From Candidatus Ventrenecus stercoripullorum (GTDB taxonomy: Bacteria; Bacillota_I; Bacilli_A; RF39; UBA660), in the NCBI GenBank assembly GCA_018712835.1, contig DVGF01000028.1:1-34233 (forward strand): DNA of 34,233 nucleotides, written 5' to 3'. The translations under genes were made by a program, and so were the position numbers. Positions within the stretch are counted from its first letter, which is position 1. The number at the start of each line of letters is the position of its first letter. Below are positions 7,504-15,646 of the stretch, piece after piece. The notes below the pieces were generated by a model. The model made no database searches. It worked only from the letters and a program-made list of their open reading frames with translations, and was not told the origin of the DNA.

Positions 7504-7962
7504 GATTTTTATATTGCTAAAAAAATGTATATAAAATAAAACATTTTAATTCGAACAAGAAACAAAATGTTGAACGACTAAGAAGTTTCTAATTAAGAAA
7601 GCAAAAAAAATTTAATACAATAAACCGTCAAAAATTAATAAATATAGTAACAATATGATGAAATCAACTACTTTATGAGGATACGAATAAATCTTATAAA
7701 AAAAAGTAATAATAATAATAAATTGTAATCTTATATATAAATAAATGTTTTAATAATCGAAAATTATAACAGTTGAAAATAATTAATATACAAAAAATAA
7801 ATTATAAATTTTATGAAAAATTGGTATTTTACTTTCAAATCAATTCTATGCTATATTTTGGCTGAAGGGAGGAAAACAATCAATTTTAATAAATAAAAAT
7901 AAATAATGTGATATTTTGTTACACATTATGATGAAACGTAAAGTAGAAAGGAAAAATGAGTT
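7504..7962 (+). other. AT-rich intergenic leader of the rightward island operon
   Basis: About 460 bases with no convincing gene. A strong Shine-Dalgarno-like AAGGGAGG (7866-7873) has no start codon at a usable distance. A possible promoter is TTTACT...TATATT around 7830-7860 (weak). Near the end is the inverted repeat listed separately. The first gene's Shine-Dalgarno is AGAAAGGA, about ten bases before its ATG; a decoy ATG just upstream opens a frame of only four codons. Confidence 0.5.
7903..7929 (+). promoter_or_regulatory. Inverted repeat upstream of the kinase/radical SAM gene (operator or leader hairpin)
   Basis: ATAATGTG (7903-7910) and CACATTAT (7922-7929) are perfect inverted arms with an 11-base centre. 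Its centre has the same length as the dyad in front of the LysR gene (14290-14314), which fits the T-N11-A form of LysR sites. If the promoter is further upstream, it would instead form a hairpin in the 5' leader. Confidence 0.45.
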
Positions 7963-9441
7963 ATGTATAAAGTGATTGCAATCAGTGGATATTCCGGCAG
8001 CGGAAAAACCACAATAAGTGAAATGCTCTTAAAAAAAATTAATAATATTGTGTATTTTGATTTTGGATTTTTGTTCAGGCCATTGACCTACTACCTGATA
8101 AATGAATTAAAATTAAATGAAGAAGAAATTAAAAAAATGGTCTTAGAGAAAAAATTAGACCAACAAATTAAATTTTCATATAAAATAATTAATAATAAAG
8201 TAGAGATTGGAATTAATAATTATTTTTATGATTATCATGTTTTGAACACCCCACAAATGAATATGAACACTGTTACTGTAGGAACAATTATTGGAGATCA
8301 CTTAAATGGATTTTTAAAGAAAATAATTGATAATTTAAAACAAAATAGTAATGTTTTACTAAATGCAAGAAGGCCGGTAGCAGCGTATCCTGAGGTGGAT
8401 TATCATATTTTTCTGGAAAGTAGTTTTGTGCAACGTGTAAAAAGAAAAATACTTATGAACCAAGAAAGTTATGAAGTCACCGTGAAAAAGCTAAAAGAAC
8501 GTGATGAAAAAGAAAAAAATAGTGGTTTTTGGGAAAAATACAATTTTACTAAAACTATTAATACAACTACCTTATCTAAAGATGAAGTCTTAGAAAAAGT
8601 AATGGAAATTATAAATAATGAATTCACTTATTTTAATAATTTGACTTTAATTTTAGGGGCATATAATTGTAATAAAAATTGTCCGTATTGTATTGCAAAA
8701 AATAATCAAAAATTTTCTATAGATGATAATTTGGATAACTTGAGCAAAATTTTTTCAGAGCTAATAAAAAATCATATAAGATTTAAAAGATTTGTGGTAA
8801 GTGGAAATGGTGAACCATCACTTTATTCATTAGAAGAATTAAAAAAGATAAGAGATGCAATATTGGAATATAAAGAACTATTCCAATTAATAAGAATACA
8901 TACTTCAGGAAAAATATTTTATGAAGAAACTAAGTTTAATTTGTTTAATTCATTGCATTTACCACTCGAGTTTGAAGTTCTGAGAGTAGCATTAGATCCG
9001 AAACTTGACATGACAATTCTGGGCTATGGTAATAATTATTTAGAAAGTGATCTATTTAAAAATGGAAAGATTAAGTGCGATGTAGCCTTGACTGATTACT
9101 TGGAAAGAGAGAACTTATTATCTCAATTAAATAATTTTCAGAGAAATAATGATTCTATAAAAATTATACGATTAAAACAGTTGTTAAGAGGCGATAAAAA
9201 TAATACTCCACAAGCCACTTGGGTAAAAAATCATTCTTTGGATGATGATAACATACAACAAGTAATACATGAGTTAGGGTTGGAAATACAAAATGGGGTA
9301 TATTACTCTTCTAACCAAAAAATAGTATATAAGCCAAGCGGAGATTATGATTATGATTACGTGATAAATAACGGACAACTGCAAAATTATAGAAATGAAA
9401 TATACAATGTTATGGAATTAAAAAGAAAGGCAAAACAATAA
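7963..9441 (+). CDS. Cytidylate-kinase-like / radical SAM fusion protein
   Basis: 492 residues, two domains. Residues 1-~222 follow cytidylate kinase: P-loop GYSGSGKT (9-16), then the YFDFGFLFRPLTYYL segment where Cmk has DTGamYRaltl, a TPQMNMNTVTVGTI stretch where Cmk has its Rt.eV...vs, and VLLNARRPVA (131-140) where Cmk has VldGRDiGt, then an LID-like basic helix. The GRD motif is changed, so the substrate may not be CMP. Residues ~224-492 are a radical SAM domain: C236-x3-C240-x2-C243 (in YNCNKNCPYC) for the 4Fe-4S cluster, a GGE-like SGNGEPS motif, and no SPASM-type Cys cluster. Kinase and radical chemistry in one chain suggest modification of a nucleotide or phosphorylated metabolite. 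It heads a tight three-gene operon; the next ATG is one base beyond its stop. Exact substrate unknown. Confidence 0.85.
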   Translation: MYKVIAISGYSGSGKTTISEMLLKKINNIVYFDFGFLFRPLTYYLINELKLNEEEIKKMVLEKKLDQQIKFSYKIINNKVEIGINNYFYDYHVLNTPQMNMNTVTVGTIIGDHLNGFLKKIIDNLKQNSNVLLNARRPVAAYPEVDYHIFLESSFVQRVKRKILMNQESYEVTVKKLKERDEKEKNSGFWEKYNFTKTINTTTLSKDEVLEKVMEIINNEFTYFNNLTLILGAYNCNKNCPYCIAKNNQKFSIDDNLDNLSKIFSELIKNHIRFKRFVVSGNGEPSLYSLEELKKIRDAILEYKELFQLIRIHTSGKIFYEETKFNLFNSLHLPLEFEVLRVALDPKLDMTILGYGNNYLESDLFKNGKIKCDVALTDYLERENLLSQLNNFQRNNDSIKIIRLKQLLRGDKNNTPQATWVKNHSLDDDNIQQVIHELGLEIQNGVYYSSNQKIVYKPSGDYDYDYVINNGQLQNYRNEIYNVMELKRKAKQ

Positions 9442-9442
9442 C

Positions 9443-10150
9443 ATGAAAAATATTTTGAATTTTATTGGAACCGGCGGTGCATTTTCAGTTGAAAATGCTA
9501 ATAATTCAGCCTATATTTTAAAAAAAGATAAAATGATATTATTTGATTGCGGAGAAACGGTTTTTCACAATATCCTAAAATTAAATATAATATCAGATAA
9601 TATAAAACAAGTAGATATCGTCATTACACATTTTCATAGTGATCATGTTGGAAGTTTGGGAAGTTTATTATTTTATTTGAGATTTAAACATATAACAAAG
9701 ATAAATATTATTTTTCCTATTAAAAGAATCCCTTATATGTTATTAGGAATTTACGGTATTGACGAGAAACTTTTTGATGTTAAAACACCAGAAGAAATAA
9801 AGGAATATTATATTAAAGAATATGAACAATTGCATGGCGATGTTGATGATAAAGGAAAAATAATTCCAATGCCCAGCTATGGATATCACTTAATTATTGA
9901 TCATGCCAATTTCTTTTATAGTGGCGATACATGTGTGATAAGTGATATAATATTAGAAAAGTTTAAAAGAAAGGAAATTGAAATTATGTATTGTGAAGTA
10001 ACTACTGATGGGTATAAATCACACATACAACTTAATGACTTAGTTAATTATATTCCATTTTCAGAAAGGAAAAGAGTCTTTTGTATGCATATGGGCGATA
10101 TAGTCAACATTGAAGAAATAAAAAAATTAGGATTTAGGAGTGTGAGATAA
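9443..10150 (+). CDS. Metallo-beta-lactamase-fold hydrolase (RNase Z/PhnP-like)
   Basis: 235 residues with a complete-looking binuclear metal site: THFHSDHVGS gives H63, H65, D67 and H68; D162 is in FYSGDT; H216 is in VFCMHMGD; H131 is a candidate for the remaining ligand. The opening NFIGTGGAFSVENANNSAYIL followed by ILFDCGE is the pattern of the RNase Z / cyclic phosphodiesterase branch (ElaC, PhnP) rather than of beta-lactamases. The long exosite arm of tRNase Z is not obvious, so a small phosphodiester, perhaps a cyclic nucleotide or cyclic phosphate, is a more likely substrate than tRNA (inference). Starts one base after the upstream gene and is followed two bases after its stop by the CYTH gene. 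Cytoplasmic. Confidence 0.85.
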   Translation: MKNILNFIGTGGAFSVENANNSAYILKKDKMILFDCGETVFHNILKLNIISDNIKQVDIVITHFHSDHVGSLGSLLFYLRFKHITKINIIFPIKRIPYMLLGIYGIDEKLFDVKTPEEIKEYYIKEYEQLHGDVDDKGKIIPMPSYGYHLIIDHANFFYSGDTCVISDIILEKFKRKEIEIMYCEVTTDGYKSHIQLNDLVNYIPFSERKRVFCMHMGDIVNIEEIKKLGFRSVR

Positions 10151-10152
10151 TT

Positions 10153-10728
10153 ATGAAAGAAGAATTGGAAATATGCGTTAGAGCAAAGGAATCATTTGAT
10201 GAAGTGTATAAAAAAATGCTTGACCTAGGATTTCATGTTCAGGAAGATTTTATTTTAAAAGATATTTATATGATACCCAATGATATTAGTATCAGTTTAG
10301 AAAATGAAAATTTGATTTTTTCTAATTATATTTTAATAAGAGAAACGGTCGGTAAGAGAAAAGTTTTAGCATTAAAGCAAAAAAAAATAAATGAAAAAGG
10401 AGAAATTATAAATCAAAAATCCATAAAATGTCCGATTATTGATATTGATAAAACCTATGAATTTATAAAAGCTTTTGGATATAAAAAAATCTTTGAAATA
10501 ACGGATCATAATATTTTAATGAGTAATGGTAAAAACGAAATCTATATTCAAGATGTTAAAGGAGTAGGAACATACATAGAGATGGAACAAAATAATTTAT
10601 TATTAAAGAACAATAACGGAAATAATATAGAAGAAATGAAAAATACTTTAAATAGTTATAATTTAAATATTGATGATAATGATTATTTTGTTAGAAAAGC
10701 AGCCGATGTTTTAAAAAGTATTTTGTAA
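10153..10728 (+). CDS. CYTH-domain protein (class IV adenylate cyclase / triphosphate-binding family)
   Basis: 191 residues. The CYTH fold is a beta-tunnel that binds triphosphates with divalent metal; members are CyaB-type adenylate cyclases, thiamine triphosphatases and tripolyphosphatases. Seen here: ELEICVRA at the N-terminus (the ExExK signature with Cys for Lys), basic strand segments LIRETVGKRKVLALKQKK, and the late strand IYIQDVKGVGTYIEMEQ, which closely follows the CyaB pattern. The changed Lys leaves catalytic competence open. It is the third gene of the rightward operon, two bases after the MBL gene, and is followed by a strong terminator. With a kinase upstream and a second CYTH protein in the facing operon, a triphosphate intermediate is a reasonable guess. 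Confidence 0.8.
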   Translation: MKEELEICVRAKESFDEVYKKMLDLGFHVQEDFILKDIYMIPNDISISLENENLIFSNYILIRETVGKRKVLALKQKKINEKGEIINQKSIKCPIIDIDKTYEFIKAFGYKKIFEITDHNILMSNGKNEIYIQDVKGVGTYIEMEQNNLLLKNNNGNNIEEMKNTLNSYNLNIDDNDYFVRKAADVLKSIL

Positions 10729-10790
10729 ATTAATTAAATTGCATTGTAGTAAATGTATAAATATTACATTATGAACAAAGTTGTGTAAAT

Positions 10791-10831
10791 AAAAAACTTT
10801 CCATGATAAATAAAAAATTGGAAAGTTTTTT
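10791..10831 (+). terminator. Terminator of the rightward island operon
   Basis: Perfect 12-bp stem AAAAAACTTTCC (10791-10802) / GGAAAGTTTTTT (10820-10831) with a 17-base loop. The A and T runs on both sides make it usable in either direction. Confidence 0.85.
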
Positions 10832-10873
10832 ATTATGAAAAAGGCAAATTAAGAGAAAAATGGTAATAATATT

Positions 10874-10929
10874 ATAAGAATGTAATGTACAAAATTGTAC
10901 ATGATATATCCCTTTAAGTACATTCTTAT
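10874..10929. repeat. Nested inverted repeats between the convergent operons
   Basis: Outer arms ATAAGAATGTA (10874-10884) and TACATTCTTAT (10919-10929) are a perfect 11-bp inverted repeat. Directly inside the left arm sits an 18-bp perfect palindrome ATGTACAAAATTGTACAT (10885-10902). A possible promoter, TTGTAC (10895-10900) and TACATT (10919-10924) with an 18-base spacer, overlaps both. It could be a dimeric repressor operator, a structured RNA, or a decayed mobile-element end. Confidence 0.6.
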
Positions 10930-10963
10930 GTTATCCTCTAGTCTGTAAATTGGAGATGACAAA

Positions 10964-10996
10964 ATGAAGAATTTGAAAGAAGTGATTACATGTTAG
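10964..10996 (+). CDS. Possible 10-codon leader peptide (MKNLKEVITC)
   Basis: An ATG preceded by GGAG at an 8-base distance opens a ten-codon frame ending in TAG. The stop lies in the left arm of a perfect 10-bp hairpin (10993-11028), and a candidate promoter lies ~40 bases upstream. The layout resembles a leader-peptide attenuator or a tiny secreted/regulatory peptide, but no gene follows it on this strand. It may be chance. Confidence 0.25.
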   Translation: MKNLKEVITC

Positions 10997-11028
10997 AAAA
11001 TGACCGAAATAAAATCTGCATTTTCTAA
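10993..11028. repeat. Perfect hairpin overlapping the mini-ORF stop
   Basis: TTAGAAAATG (10993-11002) and CATTTTCTAA (11019-11028) pair perfectly over 10 bp with a 16-base loop. No T run follows on the plus strand, so it is not a standard rightward terminator. Confidence 0.6.
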
Positions 11029-11281
11029 GAATAAATCTTTATTAAAGTATTTATGCTTATTTACCAAAAATATTAAAAAAATGGAATCAAGCCTATAGAG
11101 ATTAAAGCTTAACATTATTTGGATTTTCTTTCTGTCATATGCGATAGAATACGGTTTTTTTGAATTAAAATAGGGGATTTGTTATTATATTAAATAACAG
11201 AAAAAGGAACTAAAAGAGTTCAAAATTATCTTAACCAAATGCTATTTACACGCTCAGCACTGGGAGATTAATAATGAAAAA
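11029..11281. other. Non-coding tail of the leftward operon, short inverted repeats
   Basis: No credible gene. It contains TGTTATT/AATAACA (11180-11199) and GAACT/AGTTC (11207-11221). Read leftward, the second hairpin is followed by CTTTTT and could be a weak terminator for the operon ending at 11282. Confidence 0.4.
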
Positions 11282-12313
11282 TCATTGATGATTTATCAAA
11301 ATTAATAAAAAATTATTAATTCTTCTAATATCCTTTTCACAAATAAACACTGTGGATGGATTTGCTCTATATAATTTTTGATTACTTTTAGAATATATTA
11401 CATTATCTATCAAAACATTTAATTTTCTAAATAAGTGAGTAAAGAATAATTCATTAACATTAGTTATAAAGATTTTTTTTAAATCAATTTGTTGTAATAA
11501 TTCTATAGTAAGCAGCAATTCGTTATTATCTAAAATCATATTGTCTAAATAGTCATCAACTAATGAGGCTATATTATTATCTACCCTGGAATTTTTTTTA
11601 TATTCGGTCCACTTTATTGAATAACCGCATAATTCAGATATTTTACTCTTGCTTTTCTTAAAAAAATCCTTCTCTAAATTTTGTATTTCTGCATCAATAT
11701 TTAGCATTAATTCTTGCGCTTCGTTAAATTTAAAATTTTTATGAAATATATAATCTGCTACAATATCTCTATATGGTTGTGATGCTTCCTTTAAATTAAA
11801 TTCATTAAAATGATGTAAAAAATTATCTAACTTCATTTTTAATTCATTTCTTTTAAAAGAAAAATTATCACTCATTATTTCAAACTCAACAAATCCACCA
11901 ATATTAGGTAATTTATCTATCATAATGCTATAGGTGCATTGTTGCTTTTCCAATCTATAAATACTTCTTTCTTTTGAAACCAATACATAACTATAGTATC
12001 CTAGTGAAGAAAACAATTTTACATAATTCTCATAGTTACCTATATCTGCACTAATATTATTTTCTAATTTACAATAGAATCCTAGTAAAGAATTAGATTT
12101 TCCTTTATATGTTATTTCCATCGATTTTTCATTAGTTTTTCTTATTCTTAAGCAAGTTCGATTTTTTATGAATTCACAATTTAAATCGGTAAAATATTCA
12201 TCTGATTCTAGTACTTTATCTATTAATTTAAAATTTAAATTAATAGCATGTTCTATAAGTTTTTCAGGTTCCATGCAATAGTATTTTTTTTCTGTTTCGA
12301 CTTTAATATTCAT
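11282..12313 (-). CDS. CYTH-domain protein with an unrecognised C-terminal domain
   Basis: 343 residues. The N-terminal ~155 form a CYTH domain with an intact signature, ETEKKY (ExExK) at residues 6-11, followed by LRIRKTNEKSMEITYKGK, a VSKERSIYRL segment and IDKLPNIGGFVEFEI, the usual order of basic and acidic tunnel strands. This predicts triphosphate binding and perhaps hydrolysis with a divalent metal. Residues ~175-343 are helical, Asn/Lys/Leu-rich and match nothing I know; a CHAD domain, the common CYTH partner, was considered but its conserved His pattern is not evident. The start ATG overlaps the end of the methyltransferase gene by 11 bases, so the two are coupled. Last gene of the leftward LysR-led operon. 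Confidence 0.75.
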   Translation of the reverse strand: MNIKVETEKKYYCMEPEKLIEHAINLNFKLIDKVLESDEYFTDLNCEFIKNRTCLRIRKTNEKSMEITYKGKSNSLLGFYCKLENNISADIGNYENYVKLFSSLGYYSYVLVSKERSIYRLEKQQCTYSIMIDKLPNIGGFVEFEIMSDNFSFKRNELKMKLDNFLHHFNEFNLKEASQPYRDIVADYIFHKNFKFNEAQELMLNIDAEIQNLEKDFFKKSKSKISELCGYSIKWTEYKKNSRVDNNIASLVDDYLDNMILDNNELLLTIELLQQIDLKKIFITNVNELFFTHLFRKLNVLIDNVIYSKSNQKLYRANPSTVFICEKDIRRINNFLLILINHQ

Positions 12314-13343
12314 GATTATCCTCTTTTCTAATTTTAACTATATTATAAGTTCCTAGTATATTAACAAATTTATAATATTCCGTTTTATGATTAGGAAATT
12401 TTTTACTGATTATGTTTTTTAGTTGCTTTTCATTTATATAACAGGATCCAACATCTTTCAAAAACTTATTATATAAATATTTGTTTAAAAATTTTGGCAA
12501 TCCTTTACTTTCTAAAGGATTATCTATTTCGACTATTATTATTTCTTCGCTTATTCGATTCAAAAAATCTAGTACATTATTAATATTAGATAAATTACTC
12601 ATATGATGTAAGGTGTTTTTACAAAATGAAATATTATAACTATTTGGAGCTATTCTATTTAATTCTATGTCATCATTTGTGAAAATCACCGTGTCACTCA
12701 TTTGTCTTTTTAAATAATTTATGCATATATCATTTCCTACTATAGTCTTAAAATTATGTTCATTCGCTATTTCAAGAATATCAGAATTATCTCCACAAGC
12801 TACATCGATAATGGATTCTTTATAACCAATTAAAGAACTAATTAATTCTCTTAATTCCTGTTTTCTTCTTTTCTTTTCAGTAAGAATATATTTTTTTATA
12901 AATCTTTCATGGAACTTATATCTGTTAATATATTTTTGGGATGTGTTTATTTCTTTGTTTACATTGGACGATACAAATAAAACAGAATACTCTCTAATAT
13001 GGTAATTTATTAATTCCTGATATTTTAAATTTAAATCATCTTTGCTGCGTTTACTTAATTTGACACAGTCTACTATATTTGTTTTTAAAGCTAAAACAAG
13101 TGTAGATCCACAAAAACATACGGGATAAAAATTAATAATTTCCAATTTATATTGATGATTGAAGTTCTGTATTATATCTAAAATATTAAAGATATCTTCT
13201 ATTTCAATAAACTTATCATTATTTAAATAATAATTAAAATTCATATCATATATTAAACATAAAATTTTAGAATCAGTAATATTCAAATTAAGTGATTCCA
13301 GATTATATTTTTCTTTATAAAAATTATAAATGTTTATCTTCAT
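12303..13343 (-). CDS. SAM-dependent class I methyltransferase with a novel N-terminal region
   Basis: 346 residues. A Rossmann methyltransferase core begins near residue 175: motif I IIDVACGDNSDIL (the D-x-A-C-G-D form), an acidic residue after the second strand (IVGNDICINYLKR), and the post-core NTLHHMSNL and IIIVEID strands. The 170 residues before it are not recognised; they are rich in Asn, Ile and Tyr and could be a substrate-recognition domain. The start uses GGAAGAG 6 bases upstream and overlaps the LysR gene by 20 bases; the end overlaps the CYTH gene. The substrate is unknown; a small molecule made by the facing kinase/radical SAM operon is the natural guess (inference from context only). 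Confidence 0.8.
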   Translation of the reverse strand: MKINIYNFYKEKYNLESLNLNITDSKILCLIYDMNFNYYLNNDKFIEIEDIFNILDIIQNFNHQYKLEIINFYPVCFCGSTLVLALKTNIVDCVKLSKRSKDDLNLKYQELINYHIREYSVLFVSSNVNKEINTSQKYINRYKFHERFIKKYILTEKKRRKQELRELISSLIGYKESIIDVACGDNSDILEIANEHNFKTIVGNDICINYLKRQMSDTVIFTNDDIELNRIAPNSYNISFCKNTLHHMSNLSNINNVLDFLNRISEEIIIVEIDNPLESKGLPKFLNKYLYNKFLKDVGSCYINEKQLKNIISKKFPNHKTEYYKFVNILGTYNIVKIRKEDNHEY

Positions 13344-14220
13344 AATTAATCTCTTCCTTTATAAATAATTTTGCAACATCAGTTAAATGTTTACTAATGA
13401 ATACTAAGTTTATTTCCATTTTAGGTAGTTTTTCATTAATATCAATATATTCTAAAATTTTAGATTCAACTAAATATTCAACAGCTGGTTTAACAACGTA
13501 ACCAATGCCCAGATTTCGACGAGTTGCTTCAATAATTAGCTCCTCTGTTTCAAATTCGAGAATAGGAATCATTTCTAGACTTGAACGTTTGAAACAAATA
13601 TTTAAATTTTTTCGGAGCGAGCTGCGAGCTGCAGGTAATATTAAATTTTCGTGTTCCAAATCCTTTAATTGCTCTATTTTTGATATATTCTTTGGCGATT
13701 TAACAAAACAAGTACTAAGAGAACAAATGGGTTTTACTTCTATGTTGTTATAATTAGTTTCAATAGGCGCAGCATCTACAACAAAATCGGTTTTTTGTTC
13801 TTCTAAATCATTTATTAAAGAAATGGTAGACTGATCTATTAATTGGATTTTGATTTTTGGGTGCCTTAATCTGAAATCATCTATTTTTTCCATAAGATAA
13901 TTTCTCACTATATGCGACTGAACACCGATAATAATTTTTCCATTTTCTATATCATTCATGGATTTCAAAACTCTTTCACATGATAATAAAAGATCTTTTG
14001 TCTCCTTTAAATATTTATATAAAACCTCTCCTGAAGCCGTTAAAGAAATTCCACTATTAGTTCTATAAAACAAGGTTATACCCAAATGTTCTTCTAATTT
14101 TGACATACTTTTACTGATTGCAGGTTGAGATACAAAAAGTCTTTCGGAAGCATCCAAAAAGCTTTTTGAATTTGCTACTTCTAAAAATATTCTTAAAGAA
14201 TTCAAATTTACTTCGTCCAT
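13324..14220 (-). CDS. LysR-family transcriptional regulator
   Basis: 298 residues from the ATG at 14220, chosen because AGGTG lies seven bases upstream; an ATG five codons earlier overlaps that site. Residues ~5-62 are the LysR winged helix-turn-helix (LRIFLEVANSKSF, SQPAISKSMSKLEEHLG, LFYRT, LTASGEVLY); the remainder is the periplasmic-binding-protein-like effector domain (KIKIQLIDQSTISLINDLEEQ onward). Such proteins usually activate a neighbouring operon when a small molecule binds. Here it is the first gene of the leftward operon instead of being divergent from its target. A dyad with an 11-base centre lies about 64 bases upstream of its predicted transcription start, where LysR recognition sites usually sit. 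Confidence 0.9.
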   Translation of the reverse strand: MDEVNLNSLRIFLEVANSKSFLDASERLFVSQPAISKSMSKLEEHLGITLFYRTNSGISLTASGEVLYKYLKETKDLLLSCERVLKSMNDIENGKIIIGVQSHIVRNYLMEKIDDFRLRHPKIKIQLIDQSTISLINDLEEQKTDFVVDAAPIETNYNNIEVKPICSLSTCFVKSPKNISKIEQLKDLEHENLILPAARSSLRKNLNICFKRSSLEMIPILEFETEELIIEATRRNLGIGYVVKPAVEYLVESKILEYIDINEKLPKMEINLVFISKHLTDVAKLFIKEEINYEDKHL

Positions 14221-14244
14221 TTTATCACACCTCATACAATATAT

Positions 14245-14314
14245 ATTATATATAAATTGAAGAAGAAGACAAGTAATAATAAATTAGGGTTGATATTACA
14301 AAAAGTTATATCAA
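14245..14314 (-). promoter_or_regulatory. Promoter and putative LysR site of the leftward island operon
   Basis: On the minus strand: TTGTCT (14272-14267), 16-base spacer, TATAAT (14250-14245), start near 14238. Upstream is a dyad with perfect 7-bp arms TTGATAT (14290-14296) and ATATCAA (14308-14314) around 11 bases, giving a T-N11-A core. Its centre is about -64 from the predicted start, matching known LysR activation geometry. Confidence 0.55.
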
Positions 14315-14346
14315 GCTAAAACAATTGTCAAAAAATAAAAATTAAT

Positions 14347-14365
14347 AAAGAAAACCAGTAAGAAA
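14347..14365 (+). repeat. Right 19-bp direct repeat (copy of the murF 3' end)
   Basis: Second perfect copy of AAAGAAAACCAGTAAGAAA (see 7414-7432). It repeats the last murF codons and stop, although no murF coding sequence precedes it. It overlaps the hairpin terminator that follows. Confidence 0.7.
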
Positions 14366-14388
14366 TGAAAAAAATCCATTTCTTTTTT
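14360..14388 (+). terminator. Orphan terminator at the right island edge
   Basis: AAGAAATG (14360-14367) pairs with CATTTCTT (14377-14384) and a T run follows to 14388. No rightward gene inside the island ends near it. It begins inside the repeat, just after the TAA that corresponds to the murF stop, so it was probably murF's original terminator. Confidence 0.7.
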
Positions 14389-14430
14389 CAAATAGCGGGG
14401 ATATTCGCCAAGTCAATTTTTGAAATTTCA

Positions 14431-15472
<1,042 letters not shown>

Positions 15473-15477
15473 CAATC

Positions 15478-15514
15478 AAAAGACGTTCTTCTTCTATAGA
15501 GGAGCGCTTTTTTT
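15478..15514 (+). terminator. Terminator of the collagen-like gene
   Basis: AAAG-CGTTCTTC pairs with GAGGAGCG-CTTT with one bulged A in the left arm, loop TTCTATA, followed by seven T (15508-15514). Confidence 0.75.
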
Positions 15515-15561
15515 AATATAAAACAATCATTTTATTTTCTAAAATTCCTTTTTGTTCTTTA

Positions 15562-15590
15562 TTGACAAGAAATTAGAGAAATGGTAGTAT
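15562..15590 (+). promoter_or_regulatory. Promoter of the RelA/SpoT homolog
   Basis: TTGACA (15562-15567), 17-base spacer, TAGTAT (15585-15590); start expected near 15597. Confidence 0.65.
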
Positions 15591-15646
15591 TATTCCAATA
15601 TTCTTCTTGATATTTCGTGAGTTTAAAAAGGTTAGGAAGTGGTAAA

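Larger units (their letters stand above)
7433..14365. mobile_element. Probable genomic island inserted at the 3' end of murF
   Basis: The block between the 19-bp repeats carries six genes in two convergent operons, a LysR regulator, long AT-rich spacers, and codon use that looks more A/T-biased than the mur genes on its left. Right of the second repeat is a strong hairpin terminator (14360-14388) with no gene of its own to terminate, as expected if it once closed murF. A second, unrelated terminator (7478-7503) now serves murF. No integrase, transposase or replication gene is present inside, so the element was moved in trans, has lost its recombinase, or was acquired by homologous exchange. 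Island status is inferred from these boundaries and composition. Confidence 0.65.
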
